Shown here: positions 23,901-34,151 of the stretch, piece after piece
Position numbering within the stretch: the first letter of the stretch is position 1
Layout: each line of letters opens with the position of its first letter
Source: Aphrocallistes beatrix
Taxonomy: Eukaryota; Porifera; Hexactinellida; Sceptrulophora; Aphrocallistidae
Direction of reading: 5' to 3'
NCBI GenBank assembly: GCA_963281255.1
Contig: OY725493.1
Location: 929,550-993,549, forward strand
DNA: 64,000 nucleotides
Notes under the pieces: generated by a model
Databases searched by the model: none
Told to the model about the DNA's origin: nothing
What the model saw: only the letters and a program-made list of their open reading frames with translations
Position numbers and translations under genes: made by a program

Positions 23901-24937
23901 CCGACCAAGACAACAAGGCCTGGAGTGAGGTAAGAAATGTTACAGTGGACTGTCTGGTCAGTAAATGTCTAAATTGAGTAATGAAAAGTGCAATGGTTTG
24001 ATTGAGGTAGGATTATTCCTCTCTCGAGATTGAGAGATGTAATTTCTCGAAATGTTCTTTATTTATTTTTCCCATCAAGGTATTGCAAACTCACATGTCG
24101 TGGGTAGACAAGCACGGGAACTACAAGAACATGTACAAGCGTGCGAACCGTACCAACACGATAGATGAGTACAACAGGAAGGTGAGCAACATCCCGTGGG
24201 GGATGTTAAGACGGAGTCTGTACAGCATTTCCTCCTGTCCCGAGGCGTTCCTTGTGCTGAGGACCCATTTCGTACAGTCTCTCTCCTCCGTCAGTATCTG
24301 TCAGTACATACTTGGGATCGGAGACCGACACTTGTCGAACTTCATGGTCGATATGAAGACGGGTCGACTGATCGGGATCGATTTCGGACACGCATTCGGC
24401 TCCGCCACTCAGTTCCTTCCCTACCCTGAGCTGATGCCGTTCAGACTCACGCCTCAGTTCGCTTCGCTCATGTGGCCGCACAAGGACTCAGGCATTCTCC
24501 GCTCTTGCATGCAGCATGCCCTGCGAGCTCTCAGAGACAGTCCTGAGCTGCTACTCAACACCATGGACATATTCGTGAAAGAGCCTTCACTTGATTGGAA
24601 GCAGAATGCGCGGATACAAGCCAAGAACCAGAACATTCAACTGAGCACCGAGGACAGTTCCTGGTATCCGAAACAGAAAGTGGACAGTGCAAGGAAGAAA
24701 CTATGCGGGTATAATCCGGCCCATGTCATGCTGATCGATCTCAAGATGGGGCATGAAAAGTCTCCTGAATTTTCTGCGCTTAAATTGATCCTGCTAGGAG
24801 ATCCTCGCGACAACGTGAGGGCTAGGATTGGAGAGAAGTGCAGCTCTGTTAATGAGCAAATCTCTTGCTTGATAGACCATGCAACCGACCCGAATATCCT
24901 AGGGAGAACTTGGCAGGGATGGGAGCCTTGGATTTGA
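11991..24937 (+). CDS. PRKDC: DNA-dependent protein kinase catalytic subunit (DNA-PKcs), N-terminus not found
   Basis: This is a nuclear PI3K-related kinase of non-homologous end joining, which binds Ku-bound DNA ends. Exons: 11991-12537, 12899-21552, 21747-22068, 22622-22903, 23168-23752, 23816-23929 and 24080-24937; all introns are GT-AG and frames join cleanly, giving about 3,786 residues. Family landmarks in order: RGYGYFASAC and VYQLPSFL in the N-HEAT region, LLGSLGGQTNSYL, HWFTGNKTFESPDT, a TPTQ site where vertebrates have the autophosphorylated TLTQ, GDLPDIQIKNSELI at the FAT entry, KGGEDLRQDQR, the catalytic loop GIGDRHLSNF, IDFGHAFGSATQFLP, and the FATC end DPNILGRTWQGWEPWI. All kinase signature residues are intact. 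The first exon begins at a splice acceptor and aligns near human residue 350, so about 340 N-terminal residues are missing. One exon is 8.65 kb, whereas the human gene has more than 80 exons. Confidence 0.95.
12676..12804. mobile_element. ATGCCAACT-type MITE, copy 2, in PRKDC intron
   Basis: It lies inverted relative to copy 1 within the intron 12538-12898. Shared blocks include GCCATGATAAAAGCGGGAC, TTGAGTTTCGCGGGACATGG and the end GTTGGCATGTATG. It makes up a large part of this 361-bp intron. Confidence 0.7.
21576..21713. mobile_element. Foldback MITE filling a PRKDC intron
   Basis: Arms of about 65 bp begin AAAGTTGGTCAC on each complement strand and run through CTCAAACGGGTTTC to GTGGGGAAAAGCCCTTT, with a loop of about nine bases. 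The element occupies most of the 194-bp intron 21553-21746, without touching the GTAAGT donor or the TTAG acceptor. Confidence 0.8.
22366..22566. mobile_element. ATGCCAACT-type MITE, copy 3, in PRKDC intron
   Basis: Same orientation as copy 1 but uninterrupted. It contains CTATGTATAATACTTTTC, GTCCCGCGAAATTCAACTC and the end AGTAGGCATGTATG. It lies in the 553-bp intron 22069-22621. Confidence 0.75.
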
Positions 24938-25895
24938 ATGGAAGGTAAGAATCTTAGTTTGCAAGTTTTAGTGCATTTGTCTGTAGAGTTTGTTAGTAAA
25001 TTTTACAACATTTTATTCAGTTGAATTAATTTTCTTTCCAGATTGAATCTGCTTAGAATTTCATGAGAACCCCTAAATTGTACTATAACGTTATTAATCT
25101 CTTATTAATAGGTTTCAAATACTTTAGTTTTATAGAGATTCTTATGAATGGAATTAAAGCGATTACACAGATCAAAATGCGAGGAGGCCATTGAACCAAA
25201 ATGAATAGTCAGCTCTTATCACTTATTTAGTAAGTCTGCTGACTGAGCTCAATGAACTGACAATGAAAAGACTGACTATTCGTTGTAATGTATTAATGGC
25301 CAACTTTAAAAGATACTGATTGCCGCCCAGCCTTACCTCTTTCATACAAAACTCTCATCATTTAAGGTTTCAAATTTTCAGGAAAGGTACAGTGATATAT
25401 TAAGATCGACACTTCGATTTTTAATCGGGCAATTGGCGAGGCGGTTTTTAAAATAGGAAAATTGATCCTTTACTAAATACAATTATATGAAAATAAACTC
25501 GTTAGATTACTCTTAGTTACAGTTCATAGTAGGTGGTCCACATATTATAGGAAAATTGCTGCACAACCAAAGAAGGTAGAAAATGCACTTGATTAACCGA
25601 AAACTTGCTATTTTTAAATTTCGCAATTCCGGAAATAGAAAAATCGAAGCATGACTGCTATAAATTTTTAATTAATTCGGGTTCTCGAAGGTTCTGGTTA
25701 CAAGTAGAGATTACATAAGTGTTTATAAGCTATCAAATTTTGAATTTAACCATAATCACCGAAAAGTCTCGATATCGCGGATGTCTCCAGCTATTTTCAA
25801 TGGGAAAGAAGCCATAAAGTTGTGGTACATTTCGGTAGTCAAATATGGACAAACTGAGCAAAAGGCTATTTACATATTTTCTCAGAAGTTTGTAT
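24938..25895. other. 3' flank of PRKDC, AT-rich spacer
   Basis: No gene recognised and no strong polyadenylation signal right after the stop. AT-rich throughout. Confidence 0.35.
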
Positions 25896-26177
25896 CAAGG
25901 TTGAAACCAGTATTCATTAATAGTAGAACCGAATACAAATACTGATAATATTCGGGTACTTCATAAATTCTAGAGGGCTGTGAATTGTTATAGTACTGTA
26001 TGTTGACCTATTTGATAGATAATGACGGGATATGATTGGTAAATTAAATATTGTCACCAAGGTTGAAACCAATTGAACAGGATATAGGCATTCATGATTA
26101 TTTACTAACCGAATATCAACTTTTTGTCAAATAGTATTTGGTTTAACCGAATATTGAGCTATTCAGTTGCAACCTTG
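25896..26177. mobile_element. hAT-like MITE
   Basis: The ends CAAGGTTGAAACC and, on the complement, CAAGGTTGCAAC form imperfect terminal repeats. The 8-bp flanks GTTTGTAT and ATTTGTAT match in seven positions, consistent with an old hAT target-site duplication. The CAAGGTTGAAACC motif recurs internally near 26058. Confidence 0.55.
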
Positions 26178-26431
26178 ATTTGTATTAATTTTAATTTGTA
26201 CGATCATTCGTGTTAGTTATGATATGATATTGGGGTATGTATATACTCTTCGTATTTAACTACCATCTTCCAACCCTGAGATTTTAGCTTGACGGAAAGT
26301 TTTATATACTTACTAGATTATCAATAAAGAAAAACAATTTTGATATTAATTAAGACTTGAGAAAAGCGGGGAAATACATAAAATAATTTAGTTCAACTGA
26401 CAGCAAATAACTAACAGTGATATGGCCACAG

Positions 26432-27070
26432 TTATAATATCCTAATTAGTTTAATTAGCAATGAAAAAAACCCCAAAGCGATGAAAAGTTTGAGAGGAGT
26501 TACTGCCCTAGATGAATTGTTTGGAGGTGTAGGTATTGGTGGACAAGTGCTCGTTGCAGGTGTAGGTATTGGACAAGTAGTTGGAGTTTCCGTTGGAGGA
26601 GTAGTGTCTGGAGTAGACACAACCGTGATAGATTCATTGGCATACCTCAGTACATCTCTTAAGCAGAAGTCCAATGCTGTTCCGTTTCGAAAGAAAGACA
26701 TATCACAAATATCTATTTTGTTATTCTGTAAGTCTTCATCACTTGGATTATCTCCAATTATTAAAATTGAGTGTTCCGAGAACTCATTTCCGTCCTTCCT
26801 CAGAAATACTGCGTGGAATTTGATGTTTTCATAATTCAGGTCGTTGGGTCTGAGATTATTTCCATCGTTTAGGATAATCGAAGGAAAAGCTGGTACAAAA
26901 TATGTCCCATTCGCTGCTACGATGGTGCATTTCAGTGTAAGGAGTGTATCCAACCACGTTTCCACACACTGAGAATCTTCAGCAGCTATTTGCTGCTTAG
27001 TATCGCAAAATATCAAGCATAAGCATAAATATAAACACGCACACGTGATAAATGTTCTTATTAGCGTCAT
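26432..27070 (-). CDS. Secreted or cell-surface protein with Thr/Pro stalk and hydrophobic C-terminal tail
   Basis: This frame encodes 212 residues. A hydrophobic, Cys-rich leader (TCACLYLCLCLIFC, residues about 9-22) looks like a signal peptide. An ectodomain of about 120 residues follows, with four cysteines (QCVE, KCTI, ICDM, FCLR) that could form two disulfides and several N-glycosylation sequons (NGT twice, NES). Residues about 152-187 are a Thr/Pro stalk containing TTCPIP and STCPPIP. The protein ends in an uncharged stretch LFIALGFFSLL and a short basic tail, which may be a GPI-attachment signal after the NNSS segment or a single membrane span. A TATA box lies about 75 bp upstream. I do not recognise the ectodomain; a lineage-specific surface or immune-type protein is an inference from layout only. 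Confidence 0.7.
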   Translation of the reverse strand: MTLIRTFITCACLYLCLCLIFCDTKQQIAAEDSQCVETWLDTLLTLKCTIVAANGTYFVPAFPSIILNDGNNLRPNDLNYENIKFHAVFLRKDGNEFSEHSILIIGDNPSDEDLQNNKIDICDMSFFRNGTALDFCLRDVLRYANESITVVSTPDTTPPTETPTTCPIPTPATSTCPPIPTPPNNSSRAVTPLKLFIALGFFSLLIKLIRIL

Positions 27071-28011
27071 TTTATAAACTATAAGTTAGATTTAAGTGCG
27101 TCTTTCTTAATCAAAGTAATGTAGAAATCTAAGAATTCAATCAATTTATACCTTGCGATTGACTCCACTGGAAGGAGGTAACTTGCAAATATTAATTTTG
27201 AATAGCCACCGAATGTAGTGTAACGGAATTATTTTGGTTTCCTGCTTCACAATCGTCATTGTTCAATGAAAGAAATCTATTTGTTCTAATGCTAAGAAAT
27301 CAATGAAATGCACGCAATCCTCACGTCGTTTGGAAGTTTATTGTATTAAGTGAATCCACATGATTACATTATTTTCACATTTTCCTTAATTTCAAGATAT
27401 AGCATCTGATGACTAAATCTTATTCCATAGCAACGCAGAATGCAACAACCATTCCATAGAAAAATTTATAATTTTCGAATCAACCCATCCCTGGCTTCTT
27501 CAGCATGAAACTTCATTATTGAACTAGCGTGTTGAGAACACGTTGTGCCGCCGAGAGCAATAAATAGTTTACTTTCAAGTAATAATATCCCTTTATTTCT
27601 ACAAATGTTTATATCTACGTAGATATTTCTAAATGGGATAGAAAGAGTAGTAGCTTATTTGTATTTATTATTGCATTTAAATAAGGAAGTTCAATTCTGA
27701 TTGGAGGAGTAGTTATTAAGCTTAATTAATTCCTTACATCTAAATTGATTGATTGTTTTTCGAAACAATACATTTGATTAGATATATGTATAACATCATC
27801 CAATCAAAATGTTAGGTAGCCTTGCAAATTAGCTGCATATCAGGTCCGAATGGGTGTTGATTGTGAGAGTTGACTGCGTTTATTATGGCAAGATCATAAA
27901 ATCCTAACCATGCATGATTCCAATTAAATTTCTCTTCAAAGAATATAAGACACTGCACTGCTATATGCACTAGATTTACAGGATGTACCTCTAACTTCCA
28001 ATTAGCGAGGA
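27071..28011. other. Divergent spacer between the secreted-protein gene and SCAF4/8
   Basis: It holds the promoter of the leftward gene (TATA at 27144) and the upstream region of the rightward gene. A weak GAATATAAGAC at about 27940-27950 could be a promoter element for the latter. No other gene seen. Confidence 0.4.
27144..27152 (-). promoter_or_regulatory. TATA box of the secreted-protein gene
   Basis: GGTATAAAT on the minus strand, about 75 bp upstream of the start codon at 27070. Confidence 0.45.
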
Positions 28012-31000
28012 ATGGACTTGGTACATGAATTCAAGACGGCTCTGAAGAATCTATACAAGTCAACCCCGCCCATTCCTAGGTTTAAAATCGAGCTAGTGGC
28101 GTCCGTAGCCATCAAAGCCAACAAGATGTACAAGCACGTAGTGATGTACTTGGAGAAGTACGCCGAGAAGATTCCTGCTAAATACAAGCTAACTGCTCTC
28201 TGTGTCATAGACTCCATCATTCGTCAGTCCCGGAAGGAGTTCGGGAGACACAAAGACCTGTACGGACCGAGGTTCAGGAAGAAACTTAAGTTCATATTCC
28301 GATTCCTCAAGAAATGCAAGCAGAGAGACAAGGCGCACATGGTCAGGATCCTCACTCTCTGGCAGAAGCATTTGATTTACACCAGCGAGGTGGTGGAGCC
28401 GCTCCTGTCCATAATATCTCCAGAGCTGAAGTCTCCTAAGAAGCCAAACCCGCCGCCGGAGAAGCCGTACGGAGCTGCGCAGTCAGTGGCCGCCAATGCT
28501 CTGAACATCATAGAGCAGCAGCAGACGCAGATCCAGGCCTTGCAGCAGCTGCAAGCTCTGAAGAACCTCAACGCCCTCACTCCCAGCTTCGTGCAGGCCA
28601 TCCAGTCCCTGCACACGCACCAGCAGCTCATCGCACAGGGGAAGGAGCACACGATCCCGAAGGAGCTGCTGGAACAGCTGAGGCTGCTGCACTCACTGGT
28701 GCAGCAGTCAGCTGACCCCCAACCCCTTGACTACAGCGGCCTTCTGAGGAGCAACAGGAAGTTCTACCAGCAGGCACAGAAGACACACGAACCTATCAGG
28801 GGGTACACCGCCGCCATGTCCTCTCTTGAGCTTCCAGGGATCTCCGGTGTTCACCCTGGGAGTCCTCGGGACAGGACGCTAGCCCCCTACCGCAGCATCA
28901 AGTCCAACCATGCACCCCCTCCCACCAGGCGCAACCACACCTCCCTCCTGGACGACTTCGACTACGGAGATGACGAGGACGATGCGGAGCGCATCGCGGC
29001 GCAGAAGAGACGCGTGAACCTGGAGAAGAAGCGGGTGGAGGTCGCCGCGAGGGCGAGGGAGAGCGCGCGGGCGCGGGAGAAGAACAAACGGAGGAAGAAA
29101 AGGGAGGTTAGGAAGAAGAAGAATGTTCCTGGGAACGCCACTCCCACTCAGGATGAGGTAGACTCCCCCCGCAGATACAAGAACCAGGATATTGATAATG
29201 AGCTGGAGCGACTGCTGCTGACCAGTTCGGTTGTTGAAGTGGTGAGGCCTAATGGCACCAGCCAATCTCTGTCTCTCAACGACTCCAATGAGATAGTGTT
29301 CTCCCCCATTTCTAACATGAACTCTCCCGTCGTGGAGCAAGACACGTTCGATCAAAGTGGAGTATCGCCTGTGTCAGTGAACATCGCGGAATCTGACCAA
29401 GAAGAAGCCGTCTTGATGGAGGAATACTTCGCAAGGACGCCTAGCAACATCTCCGAGGATGAGAATCAGCCGCTAGTGATCTGCACTGAGGAGCAGAGAG
29501 AGAGTGGTGGGAGGGTGAATGAGGTGGTTGAGGAGCGGTCAAATAAGGATACGGATTCCCTAGAAAATCTGGATGATCTGAACAATGGGGATAATTCTTT
29601 TAATGATATTTCGCAGGAGGTGCCCTTAGAGGACGCCATCTCCCTCCCAGATTCTGCGAACATGGACGATTTGGAAATGCCCGAGGTGCCCGATTCCCCG
29701 AAATTATCGCAGGATGACCAGGAAGAAATTGTACCGGCTGAGTCCGAAAAGGACGAACCGAATACAACAGCTGATGATGAGAAAGCTACCCCCATTCCCT
29801 TCAGCGAGGAAGCAACTCAGATTCCTAACGACACTCCCAGTCCAGATGTAGAGCCCGGATTGCATTCCACTCCTATTCACCACGCAGAGGTCTCCTGTGT
29901 TACTCCTGACGCATCTGGAGACGAGAAGGAGCAGTTGGAACTCACTGCTTATGATCCACTGTTCCCCACACAAGATATCGATGAGATCTCGCACGCTTCC
30001 CCGGCTCCATGGGACAACATCCAGTCTCCATACGCCTCTTCCCTGGAAGAGATATTCCCAGACTTTGTAAGCTCAAACAAGTATGTCTCTCCATCTCCCT
30101 CGGATGTCTCTATTTCCATTAAAGACGCCATCTCTCCTGTCACTGGGTCGCAGAATTCCAGTCGATCTAGCTCACCACCTTTCCTCACCAGAAACCCTTC
30201 TCCCCCAAGCTCACCAAAAGCTCATTCATACCCAAGTCCGGAAAGAAATGTTAACAACGGATTTCTTAAATCGATTTTCGATGTCGCCTTACCATTCGAC
30301 AATGTAACACCTCCCCGGGACTCCAGCTCCTCTAGCTGCATCAGCGACGTGTCCCCGCCGCCAGAGGAGAACAAAATCGAATCTGTCACACCCCCTCCCA
30401 GCCGCAAAAGCTCTCCGCTCCGCTCGCTCTTAGAATCGGTGAGGGAGAGGGTGAAGGACATGGAGATGATTGAGGATATCGAAGGCTATGAAAGTGGGAA
30501 GGAGAGAAGAATTGCAGTGACATTCAAGAAAATCGCTAAGACAGAAAAGAAAATGTTGAGATCTGTTATTGTTGTTAAAAATAATAAACAATCGCCTAAT
30601 ACTTTCAAATCAACTGTGCAGAGGAAAAAACGCGCCATGACGTTATCTTCAAACTCATCAAGTCTTTCCAGCTGTTCAGAATCTTCAGATTCAATTCGCA
30701 AGAGACGCGTTAAGAAGCAAAGGACGCACAAGACCAAGAAAGAGGTACGTAGACACGTCTCTACTCATCCAGTAAAGTCTAAGCCTAAGCGACCAGTGAA
30801 AAGTAGTCGGGTAGAGAGTCACAGCTACAGACAAGTAAGGAGGGTCAGGTCCGCTTCAATCGACTCGCAAGAAGAAGAAGAAGAATTCCCTCCAATCAAC
30901 AAGAAGGACTTCCTCATTATCTACACTAACATCATCAAGGTGGAGAACAGGATGACGGTGATAGAGAAATACGACCTCAGGAAGTACCTCTCTACCTGCG

Positions 31001-31440
31001 TAGGAGATATCGAGTTGTTCGATATTATTAACGACCGTACGGCTGCCCTTATTCAACTCTCAAAGCGGAAGTCTGCTGATAAGTTGAAGCAGGTCTTAGA
31101 GCAAGCTGACTTCCAATGTACCTGGGTGCCGGGCTTCAAGGTTCTACCGGGATTCCTTTGGAACAAGATTAACGGCGTTTCTTGCATTCCATGGAGCCAA
31201 ATCACGGATGACCCGCCCTACAATATATTCTCTCTCTCGAAGGGAGGAACTATTGATTTTATTGAGATCAAGAAAGAGCTGGAGCTGATCGACAGGGAAC
31301 GGGAGAGGGAGAAAGCAGTCGCGGCGGAGACAGAGGCAGCGGCCAGTAAAGAAACAGACAAACCAAGCGACCAGAAGATGGTACCCACCCGGATCCGTCT
31401 GTGCTGCCAGGACTCAGAACATTCAGACAGCTGTGATTAA
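28012..31440 (+). CDS. SCAF4/SCAF8-like CTD-binding transcription termination factor
   Basis: This single exon encodes 1,142 residues. Residues about 1-135 form a CID, the RNA polymerase II CTD-interacting domain (IKANKMYKHVVMYLEKY, TALCVIDSIIRQSRKEFG, RILTLWQKHLIY). A Gln-rich helix (about 165-205) follows, then a highly basic Arg/Lys/Glu region near 330-375. A long acidic Ser/Pro-rich disordered segment and Ser-rich basic tracts come next. The C-terminal part (about 960-1060) resembles the degenerate RRM region of SCAF8, ending in GVSCIPWSQI where vertebrates have VTYIPWEKV. In mammals SCAF4 and SCAF8 bind the phosphorylated CTD and prevent premature polyadenylation. Which paralogue this corresponds to cannot be decided; it probably predates their split. 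The absence of introns in a 3.4 kb gene is notable. Confidence 0.85.
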   Translation: MDLVHEFKTALKNLYKSTPPIPRFKIELVASVAIKANKMYKHVVMYLEKYAEKIPAKYKLTALCVIDSIIRQSRKEFGRHKDLYGPRFRKKLKFIFRFLKKCKQRDKAHMVRILTLWQKHLIYTSEVVEPLLSIISPELKSPKKPNPPPEKPYGAAQSVAANALNIIEQQQTQIQALQQLQALKNLNALTPSFVQAIQSLHTHQQLIAQGKEHTIPKELLEQLRLLHSLVQQSADPQPLDYSGLLRSNRKFYQQAQKTHEPIRGYTAAMSSLELPGISGVHPGSPRDRTLAPYRSIKSNHAPPPTRRNHTSLLDDFDYGDDEDDAERIAAQKRRVNLEKKRVEVAARARESARAREKNKRRKKREVRKKKNVPGNATPTQDEVDSPRRYKNQDIDNELERLLLTSSVVEVVRPNGTSQSLSLNDSNEIVFSPISNMNSPVVEQDTFDQSGVSPVSVNIAESDQEEAVLMEEYFARTPSNISEDENQPLVICTEEQRESGGRVNEVVEERSNKDTDSLENLDDLNNGDNSFNDISQEVPLEDAISLPDSANMDDLEMPEVPDSPKLSQDDQEEIVPAESEKDEPNTTADDEKATPIPFSEEATQIPNDTPSPDVEPGLHSTPIHHAEVSCVTPDASGDEKEQLELTAYDPLFPTQDIDEISHASPAPWDNIQSPYASSLEEIFPDFVSSNKYVSPSPSDVSISIKDAISPVTGSQNSSRSSSPPFLTRNPSPPSSPKAHSYPSPERNVNNGFLKSIFDVALPFDNVTPPRDSSSSSCISDVSPPPEENKIESVTPPPSRKSSPLRSLLESVRERVKDMEMIEDIEGYESGKERRIAVTFKKIAKTEKKMLRSVIVVKNNKQSPNTFKSTVQRKKRAMTLSSNSSSLSSCSESSDSIRKRRVKKQRTHKTKKEVRRHVSTHPVKSKPKRPVKSSRVESHSYRQVRRVRSASIDSQEEEEEFPPINKKDFLIIYTNIIKVENRMTVIEKYDLRKYLSTCVGDIELFDIINDRTAALIQLSKRKSADKLKQVLEQADFQCTWVPGFKVLPGFLWNKINGVSCIPWSQITDDPPYNIFSLSKGGTIDFIEIKKELELIDREREREKAVAAETEAAASKETDKPSDQKMVPTRIRLCCQDSEHSDSCD

Positions 31441-32257
31441 CTGCACTCACTACTCCTGGCGTGGAGGAGACCGTGTGAAGATGTGTTGATGTAGACTCAG
31501 TGATGTGTTGAATGGTTTGCTTGTTTCCAATATAAATATTTTAACGAGTGAAGGAATTGACCTAGACTAACGGAATGAGATTGCTAACGAGTAGATTTCG
31601 TAGACTTTTATATTATTAGTTTAACATCAAATTTTCCTAATTCGTTTAAATTGAATAATTAACCTTGGTTGCGATTATTTGTATTTCAGTGTATATTGCT
31701 ATATAGCGTTTATGTGTACTTACTAACTCCAATTCGATTGGATGTTACAGCGATGACGTGTCCATGTTGCCTCCACATTTCCTATAACCAGAGTTGACTC
31801 CGCTTAATTGGGACACATCGGATTCCGATATTTTGTTCCAATTAATAAGCGGAGTTCCCAATGACCGAAATAATTTAAAATATCAGCTTCTAAGTATAGG
31901 AACTATTCCGTTCCTGGAGATTTGCCCCAATTAAGCGGAGTCTCAACTGTATTTAAAGTTAATATCTTTCGAATGAGAAGATGTAGTGGACATCGATTTC
32001 AAAATCTTAGTGCAAAACAATCTATGACATTTTCTGCATGGAAAGTTTATTTACGAGAATCTTCCATTATTTCATCTAACAGAACTAGAGCTGTGGATTC
32101 TTCTGTCTAAATGTAATTGGAGCAAATATGTAGACTGACTCTGCTACACATTTTCTAAATGTTTATTGGGTATAATTTGTAGGATAATTTTTCTGAAGTC
32201 ATTGTTCTTCCCACTTTCAAGAATTAGTCATTTAGGCTCTCAGCACTTCATCATAAA
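31441..32257. other. 3' flank of SCAF4/8 with one MITE
   Basis: AT-rich, with a pogo-like MITE at 31789-31949 listed separately. No further gene recognised. Confidence 0.4.
31789..31949. mobile_element. Pogo/Tigger-like MITE
   Basis: The ends CAGAGTTGACTCCGCTTAAT and, on the complement, CAGTTGAGACTCCGCTTAAT form terminal repeats, with TA directly after the right end. The internal copy CCAATTAATAAGCGGAGTT adds a second inverted segment. Ends and TA target fit the pogo/Tigger group. Confidence 0.65.
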
Positions 32258-32285
32258 GTGGGAAGGTGGGATACTTTGTGGTCAG

Positions 32286-32339
32286 GTAAGAGTATTTATT
32301 TTCAATATTTACTATGGGCACTATTTACTTCCTGGATAG
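32286..32339 (+). other. Possible 54-bp 5'-UTR intron of POLDIP2
   Basis: A strong donor (CAG|GTAAGAG) and an acceptor (GGATAG) bracket 54 bases, ending four bases before the chosen ATG. The size is close to the 63-bp PRKDC intron. It would be non-coding, and transcript evidence is lacking. Confidence 0.35.
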
Positions 32340-32342
32340 ATA

Positions 32343-33353
32343 ATGTTCCTCAATGTTTGTTCACAACAATTGCCCCACTTCCTGACACACCACATCATCC
32401 GGAAGTTCTCAACAGACCTCCATCTGGTGGGGAAACTGCAACAAGTTTTGACGTCTCAACATGGGTACCCCTCAGGGCAGACATTCCTGCATAAAACACT
32501 TGGTTACCGTGGGGTCATTCTATTCGGGTGTAAAATTCCTTTCTTCGACCGGAGTCGAGATGAGAAAACTAGCAGTAAGCAAGGTAGCAATCCGCTCGCG
32601 TTCAAACCTTTTCACGGTCTGAAGAAAGACCCGAGCAAACACAGTTCTGTCACTTCTATGGGCACACAGCCAGACCTGAGGATGATCTACCAGGTGCTGT
32701 CTAACGGCGTGGACACGAAGGATTATTCTAATTCGGAGAACCTCACCTACCTCCACGTCAACAACACCCCCTTAGTGCTAGTCGAAGGGATCGACTACGT
32801 GTCGCATGATGACGTAATCCCCTACGAGAACATGGACCCCGACCCCTTCAGCCACTTCCTCTTCAACAGCCTCCTCTCAGTTACCAACTCCGGCTACTCG
32901 GCCAAGGACTTGCTCCACGCGTGGAAGAGACGGAACGAACGCTGGCTCAAGAACAGCTCTGTGCACCGGCAGCTGACGCACGGTGTGAGGATCACCGTCA
33001 CGCCCTACTACATCGGCTACGAGAACAGTTATCGCGGGCAGAAAGGCTTCCACTACTGGCGGTACACCATCCGGATTGAGAACTTCAACGTGTTCAACGT
33101 GCAGCTGAGGGAGCGGAATTGGAAGATCCTCTCGAGCATGGGCGCACTGGAGACGGTGAAGGGGAGAGGGGTGGTGGGGGAGGAACCCATCCTGGACAAC
33201 TCCAACCCTGTCTTCCAGTACAACAGCAGCACATCTCTCCAGTCAAAGTCCGGGTTCATGTTTGGGACGTTCAAGTTTGAGAGAGTAGATGGAAAGATGT
33301 TTGACGTGATCATCCCCCCCTTCCCTCTGGAGGTCCCTTCCAGCAATGATTGA
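32343..33353 (+). CDS. POLDIP2: DNA polymerase delta-interacting protein 2
   Basis: This frame encodes 336 residues. A mitochondrial-presequence-like N-terminus (HHIIRKFSTDLHLVGKLQQ) is followed by a YccV-like domain (about residues 40-175; GQTFLHKTLGYRGVILFG, GIDYVSHDDVIPY). An ApaG/DUF525 domain follows (about 205-325; VRITVTPYYIG, WRYTIRIEN, VQLRERNWKI, GRGVVGEEPIL, GFMFGTFKFERVDG, IPPFPLE). This matches metazoan POLDIP2 in order and length. In vertebrates the protein interacts with DNA polymerase delta p50 and PCNA and is also found in mitochondria. The start is the first ATG of the frame, just after the possible 5'-UTR intron. No truncation seen. Confidence 0.9.
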   Translation: MFLNVCSQQLPHFLTHHIIRKFSTDLHLVGKLQQVLTSQHGYPSGQTFLHKTLGYRGVILFGCKIPFFDRSRDEKTSSKQGSNPLAFKPFHGLKKDPSKHSSVTSMGTQPDLRMIYQVLSNGVDTKDYSNSENLTYLHVNNTPLVLVEGIDYVSHDDVIPYENMDPDPFSHFLFNSLLSVTNSGYSAKDLLHAWKRRNERWLKNSSVHRQLTHGVRITVTPYYIGYENSYRGQKGFHYWRYTIRIENFNVFNVQLRERNWKILSSMGALETVKGRGVVGEEPILDNSNPVFQYNSSTSLQSKSGFMFGTFKFERVDGKMFDVIIPPFPLEVPSSND

Positions 33354-34151
33354 GATTTATTTGTTGTGATTCTGTTCTCCTTTATCACTTGCGAAATCAG
33401 GTTCCATTGTCCTGTGCATTCAGGCGCTTCCACCACTAGAATGTCCACATAATGTATTTAGTTGCCCAACGGAAAATGTACTTGATTTTATCGGGCGAGC
33501 ACAATGTAAATTCGACATCTGGCCATCGTAGGTAACTAGTTTCAATAGCTATACATAAATTACAATCAATGCATGACCTCAAAAGAAGTTAGGAAAGGTG
33601 ACAATTGGGAAATTCGAAATTAGATTAGACAATTCAGCAACTCTTCTTCACCACCATCAACTGGAGTATAGAATCTTTATTTCCAGACTCGCTTAGTTGG
33701 ATTGGCTTTGCCTTAGTGAAAAGTGAAAATCTATTACATCAATCTTCACGTCGCAGAGAAATGATTAGATGATTTACACAACGAAGGATGCATTACTTAA
33801 TCTTTGGTAAGTACATGGATCAGATTACCACACAAAGGATGTCCTACATCTTGACTGCACGTAATGACTGCACGTAATGAGACGTAATGAAAGTATGGAG
33901 AGATGTGCAATCACACTTGTAGTGAAAAATTATTAATTTCAACTTCAACTTTCCTCTCTGGTACTACATAGTTGTAAGTCATATTATGCATTGAATTGTG
34001 TGTATTTTTGTGTACTGTTTATGTCTGGTGTATTAAAATTATTTGCTCGTATGTCCGGCTAAGATTTATTCCAAGGAATATCTGAATTAATTGATTTAAC
34101 TCGCAGAGACATCGTTCCATCATCTTCTTGTCTGTACAACCTAATTAGAAT
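33354..34151. other. Spacer between POLDIP2 and the methyltransferase gene
   Basis: No gene. A short direct repeat of GACTGCACGTAATGA occurs near 33855-33890. Confidence 0.45.

Noticed and set aside
11991-24937. TRRAP, ATM or mTOR as the identity of the giant kinase gene
   Set aside because: The wording of the HEAT, FAT, kinase and FATC blocks follows DNA-PKcs throughout, and the catalytic residues are intact, unlike TRRAP.
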